64,000 nucleotides of DNA from Treponema sp. GTDB taxonomy: Bacteria; Spirochaetota; Spirochaetia; Treponematales; Treponemataceae. Both the position numbers and the translations under genes were made by a program. The stretch spans positions 1-64,000 of the forward strand of contig JAGCNW010000015.1 in assembly GCA_017645785.1 (NCBI GenBank). The letters are read 5' to 3'. Under the pieces are notes generated by a model, which had not been told where the DNA came from, did not search any database, and saw only the letters and a program-made list of their open reading frames with translations. This document shows, in pieces, positions 39,351 to 47,802 of the stretch; within the stretch, counting starts at the first letter, position 1, and each line of letters opens with the position of its first letter.

Positions 39351-40091
39351 ATGAAAATTAGAGGAAAAAAATTTCCAAAAGAAGCCTTTCTCCAAATGGA
39401 ATTCCAAAGCGCGCGCTTGGCTTACGAAAGGGAGCTGGAATTTTACAACGCGGTCAAACAGGGCGACCTAAAAAAGATAAAAAAGCTTATGGTTCCTCTT
39501 GAGGACGAACGCCTTGGAATACTTTCCAAAAATCCTCTGCGAAATTTAAAATACCATTTGATAACAACAGTCGCGCTCATAACCCGCTTTTGCATAGAGG
39601 GCGGACTTCCGCTCAACATAGCATATGGCTTGAGCGACACCTACATCCAACAAATAGACCTGGCCACAGACGAAGAGATGATTTCGTTTTTGCACAGGGA
39701 CTTGATTTACGACTTTGCGAGCAAAATGAAAGACTTGCGCTCGTCGTCAGGCAATTCACAGGCAATCATAAAAACCAAGGACTACATTTTTGACAACATC
39801 CAAAAGCGCTTGACGCTTGCAAAAATTTCCAAGGCAATCGGAATAAATAGAACCTATTTGTGCGAGCTCTTTAAGAAAGAGACAGGCCTTTCCATTCAAA
39901 AATACATAACAAAGATAAAAATCGAGGCCGCGGCCAACATGTTGGCTTACGAAGACTTTTCTATTTTGGAAATAAGCGACTATTTTTCGTTCTCGTCGTC
40001 CAGCCATTTTTGCTACGTTTTCAAAAAAGAAACGGGCCTTAGCCCCACCGACTACCGCCGCGCCAACTACCGCCATCATTGGAAACGATAA
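39351..40091 (+). CDS. AraC-family transcriptional regulator
   Basis: 246 residues. The last 100 contain two helix-turn-helix motifs (LTLAKISKAIGINRTYLCELF and FSILEISDYFSFSSSSHFCYVF) and the AraC signature KKETGLSPTDYRR. The N-terminal 140 residues are helical and lack a cupin pattern, so the ligand is unknown. It is divergent from the lipoprotein-glucanase operon and is the obvious candidate activator of it. Confidence 0.92.
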   Translation: MKIRGKKFPKEAFLQMEFQSARLAYERELEFYNAVKQGDLKKIKKLMVPLEDERLGILSKNPLRNLKYHLITTVALITRFCIEGGLPLNIAYGLSDTYIQQIDLATDEEMISFLHRDLIYDFASKMKDLRSSSGNSQAIIKTKDYIFDNIQKRLTLAKISKAIGINRTYLCELFKKETGLSIQKYITKIKIEAAANMLAYEDFSILEISDYFSFSSSSHFCYVFKKETGLSPTDYRRANYRHHWKR

Positions 40092-40111
40092 AAACGCAGT
40101 AATATTACCAC

Positions 40112-40140
40112 TAGCAAAATCACGCAAAGCGCGCTATAAT
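40112..40140 (+). promoter_or_regulatory. Promoter of the MinD-like gene, start at about +1
   Basis: TAGCAA (40112-40117), 17-base spacer, TATAAT (40135-40140), then GGATGA and the ATG. Shares CTAGCAAAA and the AATGGAT border with the promoter at 32622-32650. Confidence 0.65.
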
Positions 40141-40146
40141 GGATGA

Positions 40147-41295
40147 ATGCAAATAATTCCTGTTGCCAGCGGAAAAGGCGGCGTTGGAAAAAGCCTTTTG
40201 TCCGCAAACTTGGCCATAGCGCTTGGCCAGGCCGGAAAGAGAGTCGTTCTCGCCGACCTTGACTTGGGCGCGTCAAACCTTCATCTTGTGCTAGGCCAAC
40301 CCAGCCCCAAACACGGCTTGGGAACTTGGCTTTTAGGAAACGGCAATTTCGCCGACATCATTCAGCCGACCGAATACGAAAATCTCAACTTTATCGCGGG
40401 CGACTCTGAGATTCCGGGCCTTACCGCGCTCAAAGCCCCGCAACGTTCCAAGATAATTAAAAACTTCAAGAACATCGACTGCGATTATTTAATCATAGAC
40501 TTGGGAGCGGGAACGCACCAAATAATTTTGGACTTGTTCCTCCTCTCTCCGCAGGGAATCGTAGTTTCCGCTCCGGCGGTAACCGCAACGCTCAACGCCT
40601 ATTTGTTCTTAAAGAACGCGGTTTTCCGCTTGATGAATTCCACATTCAAGACTTCAAGCGAGGCGGCAAAATGGTTCCGCGAACTAAAGAAAAGCTCAAG
40701 CGCCATGCAAAAGCTTTACATTCCGCAGATGATGCAGGAACTTGCCAGGGTTGACCCAAAGAATTCCGCGGCCGTAATGCGCAACTTAAAGATTTTCCGT
40801 CCCCGCCTTGTGATGAACATGATCGATGACCCCAAGGACGCCGACAAGGCTCTGCGCATCCGCCGCTCTTGCAAAGAATACTTGGGAATCGACTTGGAGC
40901 ACATGGGCGTCCTTTACCGCGACTCGCTCGAAGACAAGGCGCTCGCCTCCCGTCTTCCGATAATAATTTACAAGCCGCAAAACATTTTGTCGCAGGCCAT
41001 CTATCGCATCGCCGAAAAAATTCTTTCCAGCGAAACTCTTAGCTTTGGCGACGAATTCGAGCCGCCAGCCGACAACGTCAACAATTCATTTGACGTGGCA
41101 ACGGAAGAAGCGGAAGAAGACTACGAGGCAAAGATGGCGGGCCTGCGAGACCTTTTGGGAAGCGGAGCCCTCACAGAAGGCGAGCTGATAGAAACAATCA
41201 AGACGCTTTCTTACGAACTCAACCAAGTGCGCAAAGAAAACACTTTGCTAAAGTCAAAGTTGGTCAAAGCCGCCGAGCAGGGATTCAAAATCTAG
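40147..41295 (+). CDS. MinD/FlhG-like P-loop ATPase
   Basis: 382 residues. Deviant Walker A SGKGGVGKS at residues 8-16, ADLDLGASNLH and the Walker B IIDLGAG, as in MinD/FlhG/ParA ATPases. A helical, acidic C-terminal extension (from about 310) ends in a coiled-coil segment with heptads (LSYELNQVRKENTLLKSKL). FlhG-type proteins set flagellar number and MinD-type proteins place the septum; the gene is next to lgt, not flagellar genes, so the role is open. Ten bases separate it from lgt. Confidence 0.87.
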   Translation: MQIIPVASGKGGVGKSLLSANLAIALGQAGKRVVLADLDLGASNLHLVLGQPSPKHGLGTWLLGNGNFADIIQPTEYENLNFIAGDSEIPGLTALKAPQRSKIIKNFKNIDCDYLIIDLGAGTHQIILDLFLLSPQGIVVSAPAVTATLNAYLFLKNAVFRLMNSTFKTSSEAAKWFRELKKSSSAMQKLYIPQMMQELARVDPKNSAAVMRNLKIFRPRLVMNMIDDPKDADKALRIRRSCKEYLGIDLEHMGVLYRDSLEDKALASRLPIIIYKPQNILSQAIYRIAEKILSSETLSFGDEFEPPADNVNNSFDVATEEAEEDYEAKMAGLRDLLGSGALTEGELIETIKTLSYELNQVRKENTLLKSKLVKAAEQGFKI

Positions 41296-41305
41296 GAGCA
41301 AAAAA

Positions 41306-42283
41306 ATGAACGCGCTTTACATAAACTATCCGTATTGGATTCACCCGGAAATTTTTCCCGGCGTTCCCTTTCTTGGCCTTTTGCGCTGGTACGGCTTGAT
41401 GTATGTTTTTGCATTTGGCTTTGCGTACGTGGCGCTAAAGCGGCAATTCAAGGAAGGCGCTTTGGAAACAAGCGGCCGCAAAACCACCGAGGACGATTTG
41501 GTAAGCTTCATCGCCACGGGAATTGTGTTCCTGCTTGTAGGCGCGCGAATTTTTTCAACATTGATTTACGACACAAGCGGAAAATATTTTGAAAAGCCTT
41601 GGCTGATTTTTTGGCCCTTTGACGATGCCGGCCGCTTTACCGGCTTGCAAGGAATGTCCTACCACGGCGGCGCCATCGGCGGAACGCTCGGCATGTGGGT
41701 TTGGTGCAAGCTCCACAAGCGGCCCTACTTGCAATGGACCGACGCGATGTGCACGGCGATTCCTATCGGCTACACATTTGGCCGCATCGGAAATTTTCTT
41801 AACGGCGAATTGTACGGCCGCATAACCAAAATGCCTTGGGGAATGATTTTCCCGGACGCAGACCGCTTCTCCACTTCAATCGATTGGGTAAAAAATTTTG
41901 CGGAGCAAGTTGGAATGCCGGCGCAAGGCGCTTCCTTGATAAACCTTCCCCGCCACCCCAGCCAGCTTTACGAAGCTTTCTTTGAAGGAATAGTCCTCTT
42001 TGCCATTTTGTGGTTCCTGCGAAAGAAAAAGCCCTTTGACGGATTTTTGAGCGGAATGTATTTGGCCGGCTACGGCTTCTTCCGCTTTTTCTTGGAATAC
42101 TTCAGAATGCCCGACAGCGACTTGGGCTTTAGAATCGCAAGCGACCCGTCAGCGTCAATCAGCCAAAACACGTCCTTGCTCAACATTTCCACAGGACAAA
42201 TACTTTGCGCCCTTATGATTTTAGCCGGAGTTGGAATTATTACGGGAGCGGGAATTTTTGCAAAAAAACAAAAGTCGGAATAA
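41306..42283 (+). CDS. lgt: Prolipoprotein diacylglyceryl transferase
   Basis: 325 residues, polytopic membrane enzyme that attaches diacylglycerol to lipobox cysteines. YGLMYVFAF with the catalytic-site Tyr-Gly, SYHGGAIGG with the essential His, and the signature GRIGNFLNGELYGR are present, as is HPSQLYEA in the C-terminal part. Shine-Dalgarno AGGAG. The several lipoproteins in this window are its expected clients. Confidence 0.96.
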   Translation: MNALYINYPYWIHPEIFPGVPFLGLLRWYGLMYVFAFGFAYVALKRQFKEGALETSGRKTTEDDLVSFIATGIVFLLVGARIFSTLIYDTSGKYFEKPWLIFWPFDDAGRFTGLQGMSYHGGAIGGTLGMWVWCKLHKRPYLQWTDAMCTAIPIGYTFGRIGNFLNGELYGRITKMPWGMIFPDADRFSTSIDWVKNFAEQVGMPAQGASLINLPRHPSQLYEAFFEGIVLFAILWFLRKKKPFDGFLSGMYLAGYGFFRFFLEYFRMPDSDLGFRIASDPSASISQNTSLLNISTGQILCALMILAGVGIITGAGIFAKKQKSE

Positions 42284-42299
42284 ACAATAAATGCTCTGA

Positions 42300-42329
42300 C
42301 AAAAAAACGGCCCGCAACAGCGGGCCGTT
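42300..42329. terminator. Bidirectional terminator between lgt and tkt
   Basis: Perfect 9-bp stem ACGGCCCGC/GCGGGCCGT (42307-42315, 42320-42328), loop AACA; on the minus strand seven T follow, so it mainly serves tkt. Confidence 0.92.
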
Positions 42330-42359
42330 AGTTTTAGGCTTGCAAAGCCTTAATCGTTG

Positions 42360-44330
42360 CTACTTGTTCAACACGGCGGCCAATTTTTCAGCCGTAAAGC
42401 CCAAGTGCTCGGCGACCTTGTTGGCCGGACCTGATTCGCCAAAGCGGTTGATTGTGAACAAATCATCCGCGCTTGTGGCGTAGCCTTCCCAGCCTTGGCT
42501 TACGCCGGCTTCGGCAACGACAACGCGCTTGGCGCCGCCGATAAGCTTGGCTTTTTCTTCCGCCTTCAAAGCGTCAAACGCAGTCTTGTCCATTACAGAA
42601 ACAACGCGAACTGACTTTCCGCTAACCAACTTGGCGGCGGCAAGGGCCATGTTCACTTCGCTTCCTGTGGCCAACACAGTGATGTCGGGAACAGCCGCTC
42701 CCTCCTTAACGATGTAGGCTCCGTTCTTAAGAGACTTCTTCCAATCCTTGTCGGCCTTTTCGTAAACCGTAAGATTCTGGCGTGTAAGGGCCAAGCAAAC
42801 CGGATGGTCTTTTGAAGCCATCGCGATTTCCCACGCGGCGCAAGCTTCTTCGGGGTCGCCCGGGCGCAAAACGTGAACGTTGGGAATCGCGCGCAAAGAA
42901 GCCAAAGTTTCGATCGGCTGGTGAGTCGGTCCGTCCTCTCCTACGTAGATTGAATCGTGAGTCAAAACGTAAATTGTGTTCAAGCCCATCAAAGCCTGCA
43001 AGCGCAAGTTGGGGCGGAGGTAGTCGCTGAAAACAAAGAATGTCGCGCAGAAGGGGCGGAGACCGCCATGCAAGTTGATGCCGGCGCAAACCGCGCTCAT
43101 GCCGAACTCGCGGATTCCGAATTCGATTGTGCGGCCCTTTTGGTTTTCGTAAGAATAAGTTCCGTCGTCATGCTTGATGGCTGTCTTGTTGGGTCCCATC
43201 AAGTCGGCGCTTCCGCCAACAAAGTTCATGTAGCGGTCGGCGATGACGTTGATCATCTTTCCGCTTGAAGCGCGAGTGGCTTCGCTGTCGCCCACCTTGT
43301 ATTTGGGAGCGGCCGCCTTGCCTGTGGGCTTTCCGGCTTGGAAAGCGTCCCACATTTTGCGCAAGGCGGGATTCTCCTTTGACCAAGCGTCAAATTCTTT
43401 TTTCCAGTCTTCTTCTTTTTTTGCCCAAGCGGCTTTCTTGCTTTCAAAATACTTGACGGCTTCGGGATCTACATAGAAGTCCTTGTCAACAGGAATGCCA
43501 AGCTTTTTGCGAGCGGCGATGATTCCGTCTTTTCCAAGAGGAGCGCCGTGAACGTCAGCCGTTCCTTGTTTGGGAGCGCCCTTTCCGATAACGCTCTTAA
43601 GCATGATGAGCGTGGGCTTGTCCTTGCATTTTTTGGCTTCGCCTACAAGCTCGACGATTTTCTTCACGTCGTACATGCTGCCTTTGAGAACCTGCCATCC
43701 GTAAGCTTCGTAGCGCTTGGCGATGTTTTCGTCAAAAGCGATGTCTGTGTTTCCGTCAATGCTGATTTTGTTCTGGTCGTAGAAAACGATGAGCTTTCCG
43801 AGCTTGAGGTGTCCGGCCAAGCTGCAGGCCTCGCTTGAGACGCCTTCTTCCAAACAGCCTTCGCCAACCAAAGCGTATGTGTAGTGGTCAACGATTTTAT
43901 GGGCCTTTGTGTTAAAGCGAGCGGCGAGCATTGATTCGGCGACAGCCATTCCGACTGACATCGCGACGCCCTGGCCGAGCGGGCCGCTGGTGTTTTCAAC
44001 GCCGTCTGTCCAACCGTATTCCGGATGGCCCGGGCACTTTGATCCGACTTGGCGGAAATTCTTTATGTCCTTAAGGCTAACCTTGTAGCCGGCCAAGTGC
44101 AAGATTGAATACAAGAACATCGAACCGTGTCCGGCAGAAAGAACAAAGCGGTCGCGGTCAAGCCATTTTGAATCGGCGGGGTTGTGCTTTAAAACTTCTC
44201 CGTAGAGAACGGCAGCCAATTCCGCGGCTCCCAAGGGAAGTCCCGGATGTCCAGAGTTAGCCTTTTGAATGGCGTCCATCGAAAGCGCGCGGACAGACAA
44301 TGCCGCAGCCGCAATTCCTTTTTCGTTCAT
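42360..44330 (-). CDS. tkt: Transketolase
   Basis: 656 residues, full length. Thiamine-diphosphate enzyme of the pentose phosphate pathway moving two-carbon units. SGHPGLPLGAAE, GHGSMFLYS, the ThDP motif GEGCLEEGVSSEA...N-KISIDG, and the pyrimidine-domain E-IREFGM and DSI-VGEDGPTHQP are all visible. Codon use is biased as in pckG. It ends an operon with EIIA, an unknown protein and a CBS-ACT protein (gaps of 9 and 22 bases). Confidence 0.97.
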   Translation of the reverse strand: MNEKGIAAAALSVRALSMDAIQKANSGHPGLPLGAAELAAVLYGEVLKHNPADSKWLDRDRFVLSAGHGSMFLYSILHLAGYKVSLKDIKNFRQVGSKCPGHPEYGWTDGVENTSGPLGQGVAMSVGMAVAESMLAARFNTKAHKIVDHYTYALVGEGCLEEGVSSEACSLAGHLKLGKLIVFYDQNKISIDGNTDIAFDENIAKRYEAYGWQVLKGSMYDVKKIVELVGEAKKCKDKPTLIMLKSVIGKGAPKQGTADVHGAPLGKDGIIAARKKLGIPVDKDFYVDPEAVKYFESKKAAWAKKEEDWKKEFDAWSKENPALRKMWDAFQAGKPTGKAAAPKYKVGDSEATRASSGKMINVIADRYMNFVGGSADLMGPNKTAIKHDDGTYSYENQKGRTIEFGIREFGMSAVCAGINLHGGLRPFCATFFVFSDYLRPNLRLQALMGLNTIYVLTHDSIYVGEDGPTHQPIETLASLRAIPNVHVLRPGDPEEACAAWEIAMASKDHPVCLALTRQNLTVYEKADKDWKKSLKNGAYIVKEGAAVPDITVLATGSEVNMALAAAKLVSGKSVRVVSVMDKTAFDALKAEEKAKLIGGAKRVVVAEAGVSQGWEGYATSADDLFTINRFGESGPANKVAEHLGFTAEKLAAVLNK

Positions 44331-44339
44331 AGAATACCT

Positions 44340-44801
44340 CTACTGTTTGTTTGCTGCCTCGGCGAGTTCTTCCGCCGAAGCGCGGTTTCTTAACAATTCC
44401 ACAAAGGAATCGTTCTTTATAAGACCCGCCAACCGTGAAAGGACCTGCAAGTGGCTTTGTGAATTGCTCGTAAGCAAGACAAACATTGTGTCCACTTTTC
44501 TGCCGTCAGGCGCGTTCATATCGATTGGATTCTTTAAATAAACAACTGTAATTTGCTGCTCGTCGCTTCCAGACAAAATAATGTCGCGGCAATGAGGAAG
44601 AGCGATTCCTCTTCCGACAGCGGTGCTCAAAACTTTTTCGCGAGCGCTCAGGCCTTCGTACAAAAGGTCTGGAGTAACTGATTTTGGCAAATGAATCTTT
44701 GTCTTAATCTGCTCGTAAACCTCAAAGGGATTGTTTGCGTCAACATTGTTGATTATGCCGCCCTTCAAAATCAATTCTCCAAAATTTACTTTTTCTTCCA
44801 T
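44340..44801 (-). CDS. PTS EIIA domain protein (fructose/nitrogen type)
   Basis: 153 residues. The phosphorylatable His is H70 in GRGIALPHCR, with the rest matching EIIA(Fru)/PtsN: EKVLSTAVG upstream and FVLLTSNSQSHLQVLSRLAG downstream. No sugar permease (EIIBC) is near, so a regulatory PtsN-like role is more likely than transport. It lies 9 bases before tkt. Confidence 0.92.
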   Translation of the reverse strand: MEEKVNFGELILKGGIINNVDANNPFEVYEQIKTKIHLPKSVTPDLLYEGLSAREKVLSTAVGRGIALPHCRDIILSGSDEQQITVVYLKNPIDMNAPDGRKVDTMFVLLTSNSQSHLQVLSRLAGLIKNDSFVELLRNRASAEELAEAANKQ

Positions 44802-44823
44802 AATCTTTTTTCACTCCCACACT

Positions 44824-46284
44824 TTAAACAATGGTAATGCTTTTTATCTTTTCAGTTTCAATGACGCTCCTCAAAGCGCCCTCAATGTCCTCAAAGTTGT
44901 ATCCCATTCCTTCCAGCGAAAGGCTCAAAGTTCCCTTGTCTTCCGCCGCCGCGTCAGGATTTGAATCAATCGATTCAAGTATTCTATTTATGTGGCCGAA
45001 AAGCTGCGACAAAATGACAAGCTCGTTTTGCGGGAACTTGTCAAAATTCGCGGATGATGTCTCAACGTCGTAAACGAGCGAACAGACTTGCTGATAAAGC
45101 TTGAGCGCCTCGCTTCGAATTTCCGCCACAGGATAATCCGCAAAATAATTGTAGTCCTTGGATATTATAGCATGGCGGCTCGCGATGCGCAATAAAACAT
45201 ACTGCTTTTCGTCCGCGGTAAGCGCAAAATTGTCGGGGAACATAGTTTCCAACAAAACGGCCAAATCCGTCTGCTTTTTATACTTAAAGTCGCGCAAAAA
45301 GTTGTCAAGAATGTATTCGGGGATTTTAAACTTAAGGTTTCTCAAATCGCCCGGATCTTTTTTCATGTCGTTTTTGTTCCACTTGCCCACGGCAGGAACG
45401 TCCTGGCCCTTGTACCACAAGCGGGTTTCGACTCCAAAAAATTCCAAGCCGATTTTTTTTGAATGAAGCAAATAATTTTCCACCGAATCGCAATTAAAGG
45501 AACACAATTCGTCGATGCGCTCGTAAAAGGCAAAGGCCAACTGCTCTTCGATTGTAGCGCAAGGTCCTTCGCGCTCAAACACTTCCATCAAAGACTCTTC
45601 AAGCGCCTCGCCCCAAGCCGCGCGCTCACAATCCGCGTCTCCAATTTGAACGATTCCGTCGTCGTCGCGCCTGCGCTGCTGGGGGAAAATTTCTATCTCG
45701 CCCTTGTCCCAATCAAGCACGCGGCACACGATTCTGTCCCCAGCCTTAAGGCCGTCGCCTTCGATGAACTGACTCAAGTCGCAGCCCGTAAGAAAAACTT
45801 GCGGCGGAAGCTCAAAGTCGCAGGCAGCCAAATCAATTCCGCTCATCGCAGGATCGGCTCCTATATACTGAACCTCGTATTCCTCGCCGTACAAAACATA
45901 CAAGTCAAGCGCGGTCTCCTTTCTAAAAAGGCCCACCGCATGGGGAACTTTTTTCCCGTTGTAAACGTAAGTCCAACTGGCGGAGTTTTGCATTTCATCG
46001 ACAAAAGGAATAAAGCGGCTGCCCGGAACGAACATCTTGTTTTTAACTTCTTCCGCAGTCAAATTAAAGCTAAAAAATCTTCCCGTAAAAGCCGCCGCGC
46101 GCGTTACAAACTTTCCATCCTCCACCCAAGAAACATAGGGGCTTTCGGCAATATAGCTCTCCCCTTCCCGTTGGGAAAGGCTAAAGCCCCTGAGTCCCAT
46201 TTCGCGGGTAAAGTCTTTGAGAGTAAAAGGAGTTTTGCGCGACCTAAAAAAGTCGTCTACCGCCAAGTCTTCCGAGAACTGCAT
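44824..46284 (-). CDS. Unknown protein in the CBS/EIIA/tkt operon
   Basis: About 486 residues, not recognised. No signal peptide or membrane span. An N-terminal winged-helix-like stretch (FTLKDFTREMGL) is followed by mixed alpha/beta sequence and a helical C-terminal third. The segment LKAGDRIVCRVLDWDKGEIEI resembles an S1/OB-like strand pattern. I start it at the ATG at 46284, six bases after the CBS-ACT stop; an upstream in-frame start overlaps that gene. Confidence 0.75.
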   Translation of the reverse strand: MQFSEDLAVDDFFRSRKTPFTLKDFTREMGLRGFSLSQREGESYIAESPYVSWVEDGKFVTRAAAFTGRFFSFNLTAEEVKNKMFVPGSRFIPFVDEMQNSASWTYVYNGKKVPHAVGLFRKETALDLYVLYGEEYEVQYIGADPAMSGIDLAACDFELPPQVFLTGCDLSQFIEGDGLKAGDRIVCRVLDWDKGEIEIFPQQRRRDDDGIVQIGDADCERAAWGEALEESLMEVFEREGPCATIEEQLAFAFYERIDELCSFNCDSVENYLLHSKKIGLEFFGVETRLWYKGQDVPAVGKWNKNDMKKDPGDLRNLKFKIPEYILDNFLRDFKYKKQTDLAVLLETMFPDNFALTADEKQYVLLRIASRHAIISKDYNYFADYPVAEIRSEALKLYQQVCSLVYDVETSSANFDKFPQNELVILSQLFGHINRILESIDSNPDAAAEDKGTLSLSLEGMGYNFEDIEGALRSVIETEKIKSITIV

Positions 46285-46289
46285 GCTGC

Positions 46290-46931
46290 CTATACGTTGC
46301 GAATGTCCTCCACCGGACACTTAAGATCTACAAAAATTTTCTTTAGTTTTGCCAGCGGAACGCCGGTCACCTTCAAAGTAAGGGGACGCTTTTTCTTGTC
46401 GCTGGGAGCGGTTGTTACAAGAGAAACGATGTTGCCGCCCGCTTCGGCGATTTTTTGCGCGATCTTAGCCATCTCGCCTGGCGTGTCGTCAGGATAAACG
46501 ACGGCGCGCGCGCCCTTTTGGGTCACTCCGAACATTTCGGCGAACATAAAGAACAAGTCGCTTTCTGTGATGATGCCGACAAGCGCGCTGCCTTTAACGA
46601 CCGGCAAGCAACCAACCTGCTTTTCAACCATAATGCGGGCGGCTTCTTCAACCACGTCGTCGGGCGAAACGCTAAAGACCTTTGTAGTCATGATTTTCTT
46701 TACGTTCAACTTAGAAAGCAAGTAGCTGATTTCGTACATGTCAAGCGTCGTGGCCAAGCTGGGGCCGGCTTGCAGCAAGTCGTTCTTTGTAATGATTCCG
46801 ACAAGCTTTCCGCCCTTTACGACCGGCAGCTTAGAGATATTGTTTTTGTTCATCAATTCTTTGGCTTCTGTAACGGTAGTTTCAGGCTCAACTGTAATTA
46901 CCGATTTTTTCATCACGTCTTTTACGATCAT
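46290..46931 (-). CDS. CBS-pair protein with C-terminal ACT-like domain
   Basis: 213 residues. Two CBS motifs (residues 1-60 and 75-130; VKDVMKKSVITVEPE...VGIITKNDL and VKKIMTTKVFSVSPD...VGIITESDL) followed by an ACT-like domain (ARAVVYPDDTPGEMAKIAQKIAEAGGNI). CBS pairs bind adenine nucleotides and ACT domains small metabolites, so this is a sensor, similar in layout to AcuB-type proteins. First gene of its operon, with a structured leader of about 110 bases and GGAGG before ATG. Confidence 0.9.
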   Translation of the reverse strand: MIVKDVMKKSVITVEPETTVTEAKELMNKNNISKLPVVKGGKLVGIITKNDLLQAGPSLATTLDMYEISYLLSKLNVKKIMTTKVFSVSPDDVVEEAARIMVEKQVGCLPVVKGSALVGIITESDLFFMFAEMFGVTQKGARAVVYPDDTPGEMAKIAQKIAEAGGNIVSLVTTAPSDKKKRPLTLKVTGVPLAKLKKIFVDLKCPVEDIRNV

Positions 46932-47044
46932 TTTCTAACCTCCAAATCAATACCGCTGTTCGCGCGAGTTTGGTCGCGAGCGCGAATGCTGCGGCTTAGG
47001 CGGCAATCTTGCAATTTTAGTCTTGCAAACGTTTTTCTTGCCGC
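46932..47044 (-). promoter_or_regulatory. Structured leader of the CBS-ACT operon
   Basis: The predicted 110-base leader begins with GCGGCAA/TTGCCGC arms (47038-47044 and 47000-47006) around two TTGCAAG segments, then further CG-rich pairing. The arms differ from the hairpin repeats at 11450 and 50640 but the loop also holds GTCTTGCAA. It matches no riboswitch that I know. Confidence 0.55.
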
Positions 47045-47048
47045 TAAT

Positions 47049-47077
47049 ATTATAGCGCTGTTTTAGCTTTTGCGCAA
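47049..47077 (-). promoter_or_regulatory. Promoter of the CBS-ACT/tkt operon
   Basis: Minus strand TTGCGC (47072-47077), 17-base spacer, TATAAT (47049-47054). Confidence 0.75.
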
Positions 47078-47097
47078 ATTTTCGCTTGTCTCGCCGC

Positions 47098-47802
47098 TTA
47101 GCCACCCAAATAGGCTTCTTTTACCGCGGGATCCTTGGCCAATTCCTTGGCGTTTCCGTCCTTTGTAATCGAGCCCGTTTCCAAAACATAGGCGCGGTTG
47201 CTGATGGAAAGCGCCTTAAAGGCGTTTTGCTCTACCAACAAAATCGTCGTTCCGGCCTTGTTGATTTTTTGGATAATCTCAAAAATCTCGTCAACCAAAA
47301 TCGGGGCCAAGCCCATGCTAGGCTCGTCGAGCAAAAGCAATTTAGGCTGGGCCATCAAGCCGCGGCCCATGGCAAGCATTTGAAGCTCGCCGCCGCTCAA
47401 GGTTCCGCTAATTTGGGTGATTCTTTCTTTAAGCCGCGGGAACAATTCAAAGACCTTTTCCATGTCGGCCTTGATTCCGGCCTTGTCGTTTCTTGTAAAG
47501 GCTCCCATTTCCAAGTTGTCGCGGACCGACAAGTTCAAGAAAATGCGCCTTCCTTCCGGAACTTGAATCAAGCGCTTTCGGACGATTTGATCGGGCGCCA
47601 AGTTTGTGATGTCCTCGCCTTCAAATTCGATTTTTCCGCCGCGCTTTTTTATGATGTTCGACACGGCGTGCAAAGTCGTCGTCTTTCCCGCTCCGTTTGA
47701 GCCGATCAAAGAAATTATTTCTCCCTGCTCAACGTTGAACGAAATCTCGCGCAAGGCGTTTATCGCGCCGTAGCTGACAGACAATTTTTGAACTTTAAGC
47801 AT
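47098..47802 (-). CDS. livF: Branched-chain amino acid ABC transporter ATPase LivF
   Basis: 234 residues. Walker A GSNGAGKTT, signature LSGGELQMLAMGR, Walker B LLLLDEPSMGLAP, all LivF-like. One of two ATPases of the high-affinity branched-chain amino acid importer; overlaps livG by 8 bases. Last gene of the liv operon. Confidence 0.94.
   Translation of the reverse strand: MLKVQKLSVSYGAINALREISFNVEQGEIISLIGSNGAGKTTTLHAVSNIIKKRGGKIEFEGEDITNLAPDQIVRKRLIQVPEGRRIFLNLSVRDNLEMGAFTRNDKAGIKADMEKVFELFPRLKERITQISGTLSGGELQMLAMGRGLMAQPKLLLLDEPSMGLAPILVDEIFEIIQKINKAGTTILLVEQNAFKALSISNRAYVLETGSITKDGNAKELAKDPAVKEAYLGG

Noticed and set aside
46932-47044. Known riboswitch in the CBS-ACT leader
   Set aside because: I could not find conserved cores of c-di-GMP, c-di-AMP, SAM, TPP, glycine or cobalamin riboswitches.
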